From Shewanella pneumatophori (GTDB lineage Bacteria > Pseudomonadota > Gammaproteobacteria > Enterobacterales > Shewanellaceae), in the NCBI RefSeq assembly GCF_023283895.1, contig NZ_JAKILB010000024.1, positions 1-38,139 of the forward strand: a stretch of DNA of 38,139 bases, in the 5' to 3' direction. A program made the translations under genes and the position numbers. The number at the start of each line of letters is the position of its first letter. The stretch's first letter is position 1. The notes beneath the pieces were generated by a model. That model ran no database searches and was not told the DNA's origin. It worked only from the letters and a program-made list of their open reading frames with translations. Below are positions 8,172-16,809 of the stretch, piece by piece.

Positions 8172-8247
8172 CTCTTATTTACTATAGTACCCGTAACCCT
8201 TGCTTCAACTCACAAGCATCACTGTACTTTGGCTGTTTGCTCTTAGG

Positions 8248-9132
8248 CTATTTCAGTCTCAATGACAGATCTAAAGCTCTAACATGCTTTGTTAATGCAC
8301 CAACAGAGATGTAATCAACCCCTGTTTTGGCAAAGTTGGCGATAGTATCTATGGTTACATCACCTGACACTTCAAGTTTTACACCCTGACCATTAGCTTT
8401 ATAACGATTATTGAGTTCTACCGCCTCTAGCATCATGGTCACATCAAAGTTATCTAGCATGACGATGTCAGATTGTGCATCAAGTGCTTGAGTTAGTTCG
8501 TCAATGCTTTCTACTTCGACTTCAACCGGTTTGTCTGCATGAAGTTCTCTTGCCGCTTGAATTGCTTTATCGATACCACCACAAGCCATAATATGATTTT
8601 CTTTAATCAAGAAGGCGTCGAATAAACCGATACGATGGTTTTGACCGCCACCGCAAGTTACCGCGTATTTTTGTGCTGTGCGCAATCCTGGAATGGTTTT
8701 GCGGGTATCTAGTAAGCGGGTATGAGTGCCGGCGAGCTTGTCGACATAGAGTTTAGTTAAGGTAGCCACACCCGATAAGGTTTGAATGAAGTTCATCGCG
8801 GTGCGCTCGCCTGTTAAAATTGCACGGGCAGGACCTTCAAGCTCACACAATAACTGATTAGGCACCACAAGATCGCCATCGTCCACGTGCCAATGCAGCG
8901 CGACTTCACCACCAAGTTGATTGAAAACTTGCTCTGCCCATGCTTTACCGCAAAACACACCTTCTTCACGGGTGATTAAATTGGCTTGAGCAATTTTTTC
9001 AGCAGGAATAAGTTGCGCAGTAATATCTGCATCGCATCGTAGCGCTGAAGGTTGGCTTGTATGGCTTTGTTGATGGCCTAAGTCTTCATCTAGAGCTGCT
9101 TTAACTGAAAGTCGGATATCATTTTCAAGCAT
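8248..9132 (-). CDS. nadC: Nicotinate-nucleotide pyrophosphorylase (carboxylating)
   Basis: A protein of 294 residues that converts quinolinate and PRPP to nicotinate mononucleotide, CO2 and pyrophosphate in de novo NAD synthesis. Family motifs are ERTAMNFIQTLSG, LDTRKTIPGLR (substrate-binding R and K), CGGGQNHRIGL and IKENHI. The C-terminal barrel ends with GVDYISVGALTKHVRALDLSLRL. I set the start at 9132, where AAGGA lies 8-9 bases upstream of ATG and the protein begins LENDIR; an open frame continues 15 codons further upstream without a ribosome site. Divergent from ampD, the common arrangement in this order. Confidence 0.95.
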   Translation of the reverse strand: MLENDIRLSVKAALDEDLGHQQSHTSQPSALRCDADITAQLIPAEKIAQANLITREEGVFCGKAWAEQVFNQLGGEVALHWHVDDGDLVVPNQLLCELEGPARAILTGERTAMNFIQTLSGVATLTKLYVDKLAGTHTRLLDTRKTIPGLRTAQKYAVTCGGGQNHRIGLFDAFLIKENHIMACGGIDKAIQAARELHADKPVEVEVESIDELTQALDAQSDIVMLDNFDVTMMLEAVELNNRYKANGQGVKLEVSGDVTIDTIANFAKTGVDYISVGALTKHVRALDLSLRLK

Positions 9133-9352
9133 GGTGGTTGTCCTTACTGGCTTATAACCGTTGTATATATTGAGCACGCTTTAATAGTGGTTTTAATCTT
9201 AACATAAAGTTTTGCAAACAAAGCTAGCATTATTGTGGCTTATCGCTTGGAATTATTGATGTTATTGGCCTAATAAAACTAAAAAGCCTAACTATATTCA
9301 TGGGGTTAAAACTGCTAAAGTTATTTCAATATTTTGTTCGAGGATCTTTCTG

Positions 9353-9895
9353 TTGGCACTGAATTTATTCAATGGCTGGGTGGAACAGGCACGACTTTGC
9401 TTATCTCCACATTTTAATCAAAGGCCGGACAAAGAAGTCAGCTTGCTGGTTATTCATAATATAAGTTTGCCAGCTGGATGTTTTGGTTTGCCTTATATAG
9501 ACCAGTTATTTCAAGGCTGCTTAGATGTTGAAGCTGATGAAAGCTTTAAAGACCTGCAAGGGCTTGAGGTTTCAGCGCACTTTTTGATTAGGCGTGACGG
9601 CGAGCTGGTGCAATATGTCTCTTGTAACGAAAGAGCTTGGCATGCTGGTGTGTCTGACTTTGATGGACGTATAGGTTGTAATGATTTTGCAATAGGCATT
9701 GAACTTGAGGGTACAGATCTTGTGGCCTATTCAGAGTTACAGTACGCCAAATTAATTGAGCTGACTAAGAGTTTAATGACCAGCTACCCTGATATTACGT
9801 TAGATAGAATAACAGGTCATAGCGATATCGCACCGGGCAGAAAAACTGACCCTGGTGACAGTTTTGATTGGCAACGCTTTAAAAAGGCGTTGTAG
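9353..9895 (+). CDS. ampD: 1,6-anhydro-N-acetylmuramyl-L-alanine amidase AmpD
   Basis: A cytosolic zinc amidase of 180 residues that cuts the peptide from anhydro-muropeptides during peptidoglycan recycling and so keeps AmpR-dependent beta-lactamase induction low. The zinc ligands fit HN (LVIHNISLP, near residue 35), the WHAG histidine region and the C-terminal GHSDIAPGRKTDPG (histidine and aspartate). There is no signal peptide, which fits AmpD rather than AmiD. The start is TTG, supported by GAGGAT 8 bases upstream and by similarity of the N-terminus (WVEQARLC.SPHFNQRP) to the family. The stop is 63 bp before ampE. Confidence 0.95.
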   Translation: MALNLFNGWVEQARLCLSPHFNQRPDKEVSLLVIHNISLPAGCFGLPYIDQLFQGCLDVEADESFKDLQGLEVSAHFLIRRDGELVQYVSCNERAWHAGVSDFDGRIGCNDFAIGIELEGTDLVAYSELQYAKLIELTKSLMTSYPDITLDRITGHSDIAPGRKTDPGDSFDWQRFKKAL

Positions 9896-9958
9896 GTTAG
9901 GGCTAAGCTAGACCTTAATTAGGGCTAATTTAACTCGTTAACATTGAAGGTGAATATT

Positions 9959-10807
9959 ATGGCTTTGTTTGCGTTGTTAATCGCAATCTTGGTTGAACGG
10001 TTACGTTTATTGCCGAGTTCGTGGCAGTTTGATGCGTTGCTATCGAGATATTACAAGACACTTACCGAAGACAAGCAACCGTCATTAGGCACTATGACGT
10101 TAGCAGCAGTCATCCCCGCAGTTATAGTCTACCTATTAACTTGGCTTTTATCTGGCATGTTATGGGGCGCACTAAGCGTGGCATTGTGGGTCATAATTGC
10201 GGTGTTATGTTTTAGTCATAATCCGCAAAGACAAGCATTTAAGCGCTATATTCAAGCGGCCTGTCGTGGTGATTCACAAGCCTGCTTTAATTATGCAAAT
10301 GAATTAGACCCTAGCCAAAACCTCACTACTGTGTCTGAAAAGCAATTAGGCACTCAAGTAGGCCAAAGCGTTGCTTGGATTAATTACCGCTATTACGGTG
10401 CGATTGCGCTTTACTTAATTATTTTAGGGCCAGTAGGTGCAGTGCTTTATTGTACGGTGCGCTTTTATAGTGAGCAAAGCCGCAATGCAAAGGCTGAATT
10501 GCCTTTAGTCGATAACTTATTGTTTGTGCTCGATTGGTTGCCTAGCCGGGTGTTCTCGTTTGGTTATGTATTAAGTGGTCATTTTAGTAAGGCTATTTCC
10601 ACTTGGCTCACACAAGTTTTAGACCCCAAACGTAGTGCTAGAGACATTATTACTCAGGTCGCATTAGCAGCTGAAACCTTACCAGAATCATCTTCTGCTC
10701 CGGTCTGTTTGCAGTCAACGATTGCATTACTTCAGCTGAGTAAACGTAATTTCATTTTGTTAATTACAGTGTTGTCATTAATGACCATCTTCGGGGTGGT
10801 TAATTAA
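9959..10807 (+). CDS. ampE: AmpE-family inner-membrane protein
   Basis: A protein of 282 residues with hydrophobic segments at about 1-14, 55-95 (two), 140-165 and the extreme C-terminus (LLITVLSLMTIFGVV). AmpE is a membrane protein classically linked to AmpD and cobalamin-synthesis-like CobD/CbiB folds; its biochemical role in muropeptide recycling remains poorly defined. The ATG at 9959 is preceded by GAAGGTGA; an in-frame TTG 15 bases upstream overlaps that ribosome site and is not used. Placement directly after ampD supports the name. Confidence 0.9.
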   Translation: MALFALLIAILVERLRLLPSSWQFDALLSRYYKTLTEDKQPSLGTMTLAAVIPAVIVYLLTWLLSGMLWGALSVALWVIIAVLCFSHNPQRQAFKRYIQAACRGDSQACFNYANELDPSQNLTTVSEKQLGTQVGQSVAWINYRYYGAIALYLIILGPVGAVLYCTVRFYSEQSRNAKAELPLVDNLLFVLDWLPSRVFSFGYVLSGHFSKAISTWLTQVLDPKRSARDIITQVALAAETLPESSSAPVCLQSTIALLQLSKRNFILLITVLSLMTIFGVVN

Positions 10808-11011
10808 TCAGCATTTAAACCTGTAGTTAGCTAAAAATTAGTCAGTCCTAATTTTGATTTTAATAAACTAATTAGGCTGATTTATATACGGCTCTGTACT
10901 TTGCTACGAGCCGTATTAACACTTAAAACTCTTGTCCATTTACCAAAAATCTCTCCATGTTTAATTGCTTATAATAATTATTATCAACGCGCGCCTTAAA
11001 AAAATTGGCAC

Positions 11012-11026
11012 ATTGGTCTGACCCCA
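11012..11026. promoter_or_regulatory. Weak upstream PdhR-like half operator
   Basis: ATTGGTCTGACCCCA keeps the left arm ATTGGT and the ACC of the right arm of the PdhR consensus ATTGGTnnnACCAAT. It is about 120 bp upstream of the main operator. It may be a secondary site or chance. Confidence 0.3.
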
Positions 11027-11066
11027 TTATGACGAAAATCAGCTATGCTCACACATCGCGCATAGA

Positions 11067-11082
11067 TTTGATGTAGATCACT
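11067..11082. promoter_or_regulatory. Candidate CRP site upstream of the pdhR promoter
   Basis: TTTGATGTAGATCACT matches TGTGA-N6-TCACA at four of five positions in each arm. It lies immediately upstream of the putative -35 element. The E. coli pdh promoter is also reported to be CRP-responsive, so the placement is plausible, but this is pattern matching only. Confidence 0.4.
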
Positions 11083-11085
11083 AAC

Positions 11086-11114
11086 TGGACATTCAAAGTG
11101 TGATTTGATAAAGT
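11086..11114 (+). promoter_or_regulatory. Putative sigma-70 promoter of pdhR-aceE-aceF
   Basis: TGGACA (11086-11091), a 17-bp spacer and TAAAGT (11109-11114). Transcription would start near 11121, which puts the PdhR operator at about +10 to +25, the same position as in E. coli. Confidence 0.55.
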
Positions 11115-11129
11115 GCGCTCAGTCAATTA

Positions 11130-11146
11130 AATTGGTAAGACCAATT
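11130..11146. promoter_or_regulatory. PdhR operator
   Basis: AATTGGTAAGACCAATT matches the established PdhR consensus AATTGGTnnnACCAATT at all fixed positions; it is a near-perfect palindrome with a 3-bp centre. Its place between the likely promoter and the pdhR start implies repression of the whole pdhR-ace block by PdhR, relieved by pyruvate. Confidence 0.9.
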
Positions 11147-11168
11147 TACAATAGGAGCTGAGGCCCAT

Positions 11169-11921
11169 ATGGCTTATAGCAAAATAAACCAGCCAAAAAT
11201 ATCCGATGTCATCATGGGACAGTTGGAGCAAATGATCTTAGAGGGCAGTATTCAGCCTGGTCAAAAGCTGCCACCTGAACGTGAACTGGCATTGCAATTT
11301 GAAGTTTCGCGCCCTTCTCTGCGTGAAGCTATTCAAAAGCTTGAAGCAAAGGGCTTGTTAATGCGTCGTCAAGGCGGCGGAACCTATGTAAAAGAGCAGC
11401 TTTGGCAAAGTCTTGCCGATCCAATTGTTGAACTTATGCATTCAGATTCAGAAAGTCAGTATGACTTACTGGAGTTTCGTCATGCTACTGAAGGCATGAT
11501 GGCTTACTTTGCGGCACTTCGTGGTAACGACGCTGATATGCAAAATATCAAGCGTACGATTTTAGAAGTTGAATCAGCTAAATCTATCGAAGAGCAAGCA
11601 AATGCAATTGTGCGTTTTTATCGCGCGGTAGCAGAAGCATCACACAATGTAGCTATGCTGCATCTCGTATTGAGTTTATCCCCTGTGCTGCATAAAAACG
11701 TGGCACAAAACTTAGAGCTTTTAAGCCGACGCGAAGAAGCCTCTACCACGGCAAATGATCATAGACGAGCACTGCTTGCAGCGATTGTTCGCCGAGATCC
11801 TGAAGCAGCCCGCGAAGCCTCCAATGAACACTTAAGTTACATTGAAGAGGTGATGCTATCTGTAAGGGAAGAAGACAGTAGACTGCAGCGTAGCCTGCGT
11901 CGATTAAAGAGTGGTGTATAA
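11169..11921 (+). CDS. pdhR: Pyruvate-sensing repressor PdhR (GntR/FadR family)
   Basis: A DNA-binding protein of 250 residues. The N-terminal winged helix-turn-helix spans about 10-75 with the GntR signature LPPERELALQFEVSRPSLREA; the C-terminal FCD ligand-binding domain is all-helical, about 95-235. In E. coli PdhR binds pyruvate and then releases the operator, raising synthesis of the pyruvate dehydrogenase complex. The ATG at 11169 follows GGAG/GAGG. It is the first gene of the block and has a consensus PdhR box in its own leader, so autorepression is expected. The spacing to aceE is 110 bp. Confidence 0.95.
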   Translation: MAYSKINQPKISDVIMGQLEQMILEGSIQPGQKLPPERELALQFEVSRPSLREAIQKLEAKGLLMRRQGGGTYVKEQLWQSLADPIVELMHSDSESQYDLLEFRHATEGMMAYFAALRGNDADMQNIKRTILEVESAKSIEEQANAIVRFYRAVAEASHNVAMLHLVLSLSPVLHKNVAQNLELLSRREEASTTANDHRRALLAAIVRRDPEAAREASNEHLSYIEEVMLSVREEDSRLQRSLRRLKSGV

Positions 11922-12031
11922 GCTAGCTCAATAATAAGTAGCAGCTTATACCCTAACTAAATTTCAATGGTTAAATACACTAAGAACTGCCTGTAGTTAC
12001 TTAGGTATTACGTATAGGAAAGGACTGCAAA

Positions 12032-14692
12032 ATGTCTGAACATATGCTAAACGACATCGATCCACTAGAAACTAACGAGTGGTTGTCAGCTCTAGAATCA
12101 GTTGTACGCGAAGAAGGCGTTGAGCGCGCTCAATACCTACTTGAACAAGTACTCGATAAGGCCCGTTTAGACGGTGTTGATATGCCTACGGGTATCACGA
12201 CCAACTACATCAACACGATACCTACGAGCCAAGAGCCTGCATATCCTGGTAATACAACGGTAGAGCGTCGTCTACGTTCGATCATTCGTTGGAACGCGAT
12301 CATGATCGTGCTACGCGCATCTAAGAAAGATTTAGATCTTGGTGGCCATATGGCTTCTTACCAATCTGCGGCATCGTTTTATGAAATGTGTTTTAACCAT
12401 TTCTTCCGTGCGCCAAACGAAGTAGATGGCGGCGATTTGGTTTATTACCAAGGTCATATCTCTCCAGGTATCTACTCTCGCGCATTCTTGGAAGGTCGCT
12501 TAACTGCTGAGCAGTTAGACAACTTCCGCCAAGAAGTAGACGGTAAAGGTATTCCTTCATACCCGCACCCTAAACTAATGCCTGAGTTCTGGCAGTTCCC
12601 AACAGTATCTATGGGTCTAGGCCCAATGTCTGCAATTTACCAAGCACGTTTCCTTAAGTACTTGGAAGGTCGCGGCTTGAAAGATACTTCTGCGCAGCGT
12701 GTATATGCATTCTTAGGTGATGGCGAGATGGACGAGCCAGAATCACGTGGTGCTATCTCTTTTGCTTCGCGTGAAAAGCTAGACAACCTATGCTTCCTAA
12801 TCAACTGTAACCTACAGCGCCTAGATGGCCCAGTTATGGGTAACGGTAAGATTATTCAAGAGCTTGAAGGCCTATTTAAAGGTGCTGGTTGGAACGTAGT
12901 TAAGGTGATTTGGGGTAACAACTGGGACTCATTAATCGCTAAAGACACGACAGGTAAGCTGCTACAGCTTATGAACGAAACAATCGATGGTGATTACCAG
13001 ACATTTAAGTCAAAAGATGGCGCTTATGTACGTGAGCACTTCTTTGGTAAGTACCCAGAAACTGCAGCATTAGTATCAGACATGACAGATGCAGAGATCT
13101 TCGCGCTTAAGCGTGGTGGTCATGACTCTTCTAAGCTATACGCTGCATTTAAAAACGCACAAGAAACCAAAGGCAAGCCAACGGTAATCTTAGCTAAAAC
13201 AGTTAAAGGTTACGGTATGGGTGAAGCGGCTGAAGGCAAGAACATTGCTCACGGCGTGAAGAAAATGGACATGACTCACGTACTACAGTTACGTAACCGT
13301 CTAGGTCTAGAAGATTTGCTAAGCGATGAAAAAGTATCTGAACTACCTTACCTAACGCTTGAAGAAGGTTCGGAAGAGTACAAGTACTTACACGCACGTC
13401 GTGATGCGTTGCATGGTTATACACCACAGCGTTTACCAAACTTCACCAAAGCACTAGAGCTTCCAGAAGTTGAAGAGTTCAGCTCTTTGCTTACCGAGCA
13501 AAAGCGTGAAATCTCAACCACAATGGCATTTGTGCGTACGCTGAACATCTTGCTAAAGAACAAAGGCATTGGTAAGAACATCGTTCCTATTATTGCTGAC
13601 GAAGCACGTACTTTCGGTATGGAAGGCCTGTTCCGTCAAATCGGTATTTACAACCCGCATGGTCAGGAATACACACCTGAAGACCGCAGTGTTGTGTCTT
13701 ACTATAAAGAAGCGACTTCTGGTCAAGTATTGCAAGAAGGTATCAACGAGCTAGGTGCTATGTCTTCATGGGTTGCTGCGGCAACGTCATACAGCACTAA
13801 CGATCTACCGATGATCCCGTTCTACATCTACTACTCTATGTTTGGTTTCCAACGTGTTGGTGACATGGCATGGATGGCAGGTGATCAGCAAGCACGTGGT
13901 TTCCTATTAGGTGCTACAGCAGGTCGTACAACGCTAAACGGTGAAGGTCTACAGCACGAAGATGGTCACAGCCATGTTCAAGCGAATACGATTCCAAACT
14001 GTATCTCTTATGACCCAACATTCGCATACGAGTTAGCGGTAATCATGCAAGACGGTATCCGTCGCATGTATGGCGAGCAAGAGAACGTGTTCTACTACTT
14101 GACGCTAATGAACGAAAACTACGCAATGCCAGCAATGCCAGAAGGTGCTGAAGAAGGTATTCGTAAAGGTATCTACAAGCTTGAGTCGTACACAGGTAGC
14201 AACAAGGTTCAGTTAATGAGCTCTGGTACTATCATGAACGAAGTACGTAAAGCTGCTCAAATTCTAAGTGAAGAGTACGGCGTCGCATCAGATGTTTACT
14301 CTGTGACTTCATTCAACGAGCTAACTCGTGAAGGTCAAGATGTTGAGCGTTTCAACATGCTGCACCCAGAAGCAGAGCAAAAGACTGCGTACATTACTCA
14401 AGTAATGGGCACTGAACCTGCAATTGCTGCAACCGATTACATGAAGAACTATGCTGAACAAGTTCGTGCATTTATGCCTTCTGAATCATTCAAAGTACTA
14501 GGTACTGACGGTTTTGGTCGTTCAGACAGCCGTGAAAACCTACGTCGTCACTTTGAAGTAAATGCTGGCTACGTTGTGGTAGCTGCGCTGAATGAACTCG
14601 CTAAACGTGGCGATATTGAAAAGTCAGTAGTTGCAGCAGCAATTGCTAAATTCAACATCGACGCTGACAAGACAAACCCGCTATACGCGTAA
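12032..14692 (+). CDS. aceE: Pyruvate dehydrogenase E1 component (homodimeric)
   Basis: A protein of 886 residues, one shorter than E. coli AceE. It decarboxylates pyruvate with thiamine diphosphate and transfers the hydroxyethyl group to the lipoyl arm of AceF. The thiamine diphosphate motif begins GDGEMDEPES (G229, D230, G231, E232) and continues to NCNLQRLDGPV about 30 residues later. The N-terminal region (DPLETNEWLSALESV) is the part that binds E2 in homologues. AGGAAAGG precedes the ATG. It ends 13 bp before aceF, so the two are co-transcribed. Codon use favours C- and A-ending highly expressed codons. Confidence 0.98.
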   Translation: MSEHMLNDIDPLETNEWLSALESVVREEGVERAQYLLEQVLDKARLDGVDMPTGITTNYINTIPTSQEPAYPGNTTVERRLRSIIRWNAIMIVLRASKKDLDLGGHMASYQSAASFYEMCFNHFFRAPNEVDGGDLVYYQGHISPGIYSRAFLEGRLTAEQLDNFRQEVDGKGIPSYPHPKLMPEFWQFPTVSMGLGPMSAIYQARFLKYLEGRGLKDTSAQRVYAFLGDGEMDEPESRGAISFASREKLDNLCFLINCNLQRLDGPVMGNGKIIQELEGLFKGAGWNVVKVIWGNNWDSLIAKDTTGKLLQLMNETIDGDYQTFKSKDGAYVREHFFGKYPETAALVSDMTDAEIFALKRGGHDSSKLYAAFKNAQETKGKPTVILAKTVKGYGMGEAAEGKNIAHGVKKMDMTHVLQLRNRLGLEDLLSDEKVSELPYLTLEEGSEEYKYLHARRDALHGYTPQRLPNFTKALELPEVEEFSSLLTEQKREISTTMAFVRTLNILLKNKGIGKNIVPIIADEARTFGMEGLFRQIGIYNPHGQEYTPEDRSVVSYYKEATSGQVLQEGINELGAMSSWVAAATSYSTNDLPMIPFYIYYSMFGFQRVGDMAWMAGDQQARGFLLGATAGRTTLNGEGLQHEDGHSHVQANTIPNCISYDPTFAYELAVIMQDGIRRMYGEQENVFYYLTLMNENYAMPAMPEGAEEGIRKGIYKLESYTGSNKVQLMSSGTIMNEVRKAAQILSEEYGVASDVYSVTSFNELTREGQDVERFNMLHPEAEQKTAYITQVMGTEPAIAATDYMKNYAEQVRAFMPSESFKVLGTDGFGRSDSRENLRRHFEVNAGYVVVAALNELAKRGDIEKSVVAAAIAKFNIDADKTNPLYA

Positions 14693-14705
14693 GAGGCAAT
14701 ACAAA

Positions 14706-16592
14706 ATGACAATCGAAATTAATGTACCAGACATCGGTGCGGATGAGGTTGAAGTAACAGAGATCCTTGTTAGCGTTGGCGACAAGGTAGAAGAAGAGCA
14801 ATCGCTTATCTCTGTTGAAGGCGATAAAGCGGCGATGGAAGTTCCAGCACCGCAAGCGGGTATTGTTAAAGAAATCAAAATAGTTGTAGGTGACAAGGTG
14901 TCTACCGATTCATTGATTATGATCTTTGAATCTGAAGGCGCAGCATCTACTCCTGCTGCAGTTGAGTCAGCACCGGTTGCGGCTCCAGCTGCACCAGCTG
15001 CGGCTGAGCTACAAGAAGTTCACGTACCAGATATCGGCGACGATGAAGTTGAAGTGACTGAAATCTTAGTAACAGTTGGCGACAGCATTACTGAAGAACA
15101 ATCACTAATGAGTGTTGAAGGCGACAAAGCTTCTATGGAAGTGCCTGCACCATTTGCTGGCGTGCTAAAAGAGATCAAAGTGAATGTAGGCGACAAAGTG
15201 TCTACAGGTAGCTTAGTAATGGTATTTGAAGTTGCGGGTTCAGCTCCTGCTGCCGCGGCTCCTGCGCCAGTTGCAGCACCTGCAGCAGTGGCATCAGCAC
15301 CTTCAGTACAAGACGTTAACGTGCCAGATATTGGCGGTGATGAAGTTGAAGTGACTGAAATCATGGTTAACGTGGGTGATACTGTTACTGAAGAGCAATC
15401 ACTTATCAGTGTTGAAGGCGATAAGGCTGCAATGGAAGTGCCTGCACCGTTTGCCGGTAAAGTGTTAGAAATTAAAGTGGCTCAAGGCGATAAAGTATCG
15501 ACTGGCTCTTTGATTATGACATTTGAAGTGGCTGGTAGTGCACCAGTTGCTGCTCCAGTACAAGCAGCTCCTGCTCCTGTTGCAAGCCAAGCTCCAGCGG
15601 CTCAGGCTTCTGCTACTAGCCAAGCAGCGGCGCCTGCAGCGAAAGAAGATTTTGTTGAAAACAGTGCTTATGCCCATGCTTCACCTGTTATCCGTCGCAT
15701 GGCGCGTGAACTAGGCGTTAACCTAGCGAACGTTAAAGGTACTGGCCGTAAGAATCGCGTAGTGAAAGAAGATGTTCAAAACTACATTAAAGCGGCTATT
15801 AAGCAAGTTGAGTCTGGCGCAGTTAAAACTGCAGCTGGTGGCGGTGAGCTAAACCTACTTGCATGGCCGAAAGTGGACTTCAGCAAGTTTGGTGAAACAG
15901 AAGTTAAGCCGTTATCACGTATTCAGAAGATTTCTGGTGCTAATCTTCACCGTAACTGGGTGAAGATCCCGCATGTTACCCAGTGGGATGACGCTGATAT
16001 CACAGAACTAGAAGCTTTCCGTAAGGCGCAAAATGCTGCCGAAGCGAAGAAAGAGTCTGGCATGAAGATCACGCCACTTGTGTTTATCATGAAGGCAGTT
16101 GCTAAAGCGTTAGAAGCATTCCCAACCTTTAACTCTTCATTGTCAGAAGACGGCGAAAGCTTAATTTTGAAGAAGTACGTTAACGTAGGTATTGCTGTAG
16201 ATACGCCAAATGGTCTGGTTGTTCCTGTGTTTAAAGATGTGAACAAGAAAGGCATTCACGAGCTATCTGATGAGCTGAAAGTAGTTTCTAAGAAAGCCCG
16301 TGAAGGCAAGCTTACAGCTGCTGATATGCAAGGTGGTTGCTTCACTATCTCAAGCTTGGGCGGTATTGGTGGTACGGCGTTTACTCCTATCGTTAACGCG
16401 CCAGAGGTTGCGATTCTTGGTGTCTCTAAGTCAGACATGAAGCCTGTTTGGAACGGTAAAGAGTTTGAGCCGCGCTTAATGTTGCCGCTGTCACTGTCTT
16501 ATGACCACCGAGTGATTGATGGTGCTGATGGTGCGCGCTTCATTACTTACTTGAATAACTGTCTGTCAGACATTCGTACCTTAGTGCTTTAA
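14706..16592 (+). CDS. aceF: Pyruvate dehydrogenase E2, dihydrolipoamide acetyltransferase with three lipoyl domains
   Basis: A protein of 628 residues. Three lipoyl domains carry lipoyl-lysines at K41, K141 and K240, each in the setting GDKA(A/S)MEVPAP, joined by flexible Ala/Pro linkers. A peripheral-subunit-binding domain (ASPVIRRMARELGVNLANVK and following) lies at about 325-365, and the catalytic acetyltransferase domain fills 395-628 with active-site H601 in YDHRVIDGADG. It forms the 24-subunit core. I used the ATG at 14706, preceded by GAGG, which gives MTIEINVPDIG; the frame is open 25 codons further upstream but that part overlaps aceE. A strong terminator follows. Confidence 0.97.
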   Translation: MTIEINVPDIGADEVEVTEILVSVGDKVEEEQSLISVEGDKAAMEVPAPQAGIVKEIKIVVGDKVSTDSLIMIFESEGAASTPAAVESAPVAAPAAPAAAELQEVHVPDIGDDEVEVTEILVTVGDSITEEQSLMSVEGDKASMEVPAPFAGVLKEIKVNVGDKVSTGSLVMVFEVAGSAPAAAAPAPVAAPAAVASAPSVQDVNVPDIGGDEVEVTEIMVNVGDTVTEEQSLISVEGDKAAMEVPAPFAGKVLEIKVAQGDKVSTGSLIMTFEVAGSAPVAAPVQAAPAPVASQAPAAQASATSQAAAPAAKEDFVENSAYAHASPVIRRMARELGVNLANVKGTGRKNRVVKEDVQNYIKAAIKQVESGAVKTAAGGGELNLLAWPKVDFSKFGETEVKPLSRIQKISGANLHRNWVKIPHVTQWDDADITELEAFRKAQNAAEAKKESGMKITPLVFIMKAVAKALEAFPTFNSSLSEDGESLILKKYVNVGIAVDTPNGLVVPVFKDVNKKGIHELSDELKVVSKKAREGKLTAADMQGGCFTISSLGGIGGTAFTPIVNAPEVAILGVSKSDMKPVWNGKEFEPRLMLPLSLSYDHRVIDGADGARFITYLNNCLSDIRTLVL

Positions 16593-16596
16593 TCCT

Positions 16597-16628
16597 AATA
16601 GGCTGCTTAATACAAGCAGCCTATTTTC
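16597..16628 (+). terminator. aceF terminator
   Basis: The perfect 12-bp stem AATAGGCTGCTT (16597-16608) / AAGCAGCCTATT (16614-16625) with a 5-nt loop runs into TTTT. It sits right after the aceF stop and implies that lpdA is mainly expressed from its own promoter. Confidence 0.85.
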
Positions 16629-16809
16629 TAAGGCGCTTGATTAATACAATTAGTAAACATCAGTAAGATTAAGCGTTTCTAGGATTGTGATCAGTATCAA
16701 ACAAAGGTTAAAATGCGGCCACCTTACAAGATTTGGCCACAGTTTATCGTTGAGTCGGTTTTATCGTTAACTCGGTGCCACCAACGACATAAAAAGAATA
16801 GAGGAAAAC

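Larger units (their letters stand above)
7166..8247. other. Gene-free, A+T-rich spacer of about 1.1 kb with short repeats
   Basis: No open frame of meaningful length and no tRNA are seen. The part nearest pilA must contain its promoter; I could not identify convincing sigma-54 or sigma-70 elements. Notable structures are a 16-bp perfect palindrome at 7432-7447, a 10-bp inverted repeat ATGACTTAGT (7964-7973) / ACTAAGTCAT (8016-8025), 12-bp tandem repeats at 8052-8087 and a hairpin at 8150-8171. The length is unusual beside the tight spacing of the flanking genes. Confidence 0.7.
10808..11168. other. Intergenic region with pdhR control elements
   Basis: The ampE side has two hairpins: AAAATTAG-TCAGTC-CTAATTTT (10834-10855) and ATACGGCTC ... 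GAGCCGTAT (10886-10916, 13-nt loop), neither with a clean T tract. The pdhR side holds a candidate promoter, a strong PdhR operator, a weaker upstream PdhR-like site (11012-11026) and a CRP-like site (11067-11082). No gene is seen. Confidence 0.7.

Noticed and set aside
7166..8247. A tRNA or degraded transposase in the pilA-nadC spacer
   Set aside because: No cloverleaf with a T-loop GTTCGA-type box and no transposase-like frame could be found on either strand.
15020..15364. Long antisense frame inside aceF
   Set aside because: It mirrors the repetitive Ala/Pro and lipoyl coding of aceF; composition alone explains it.
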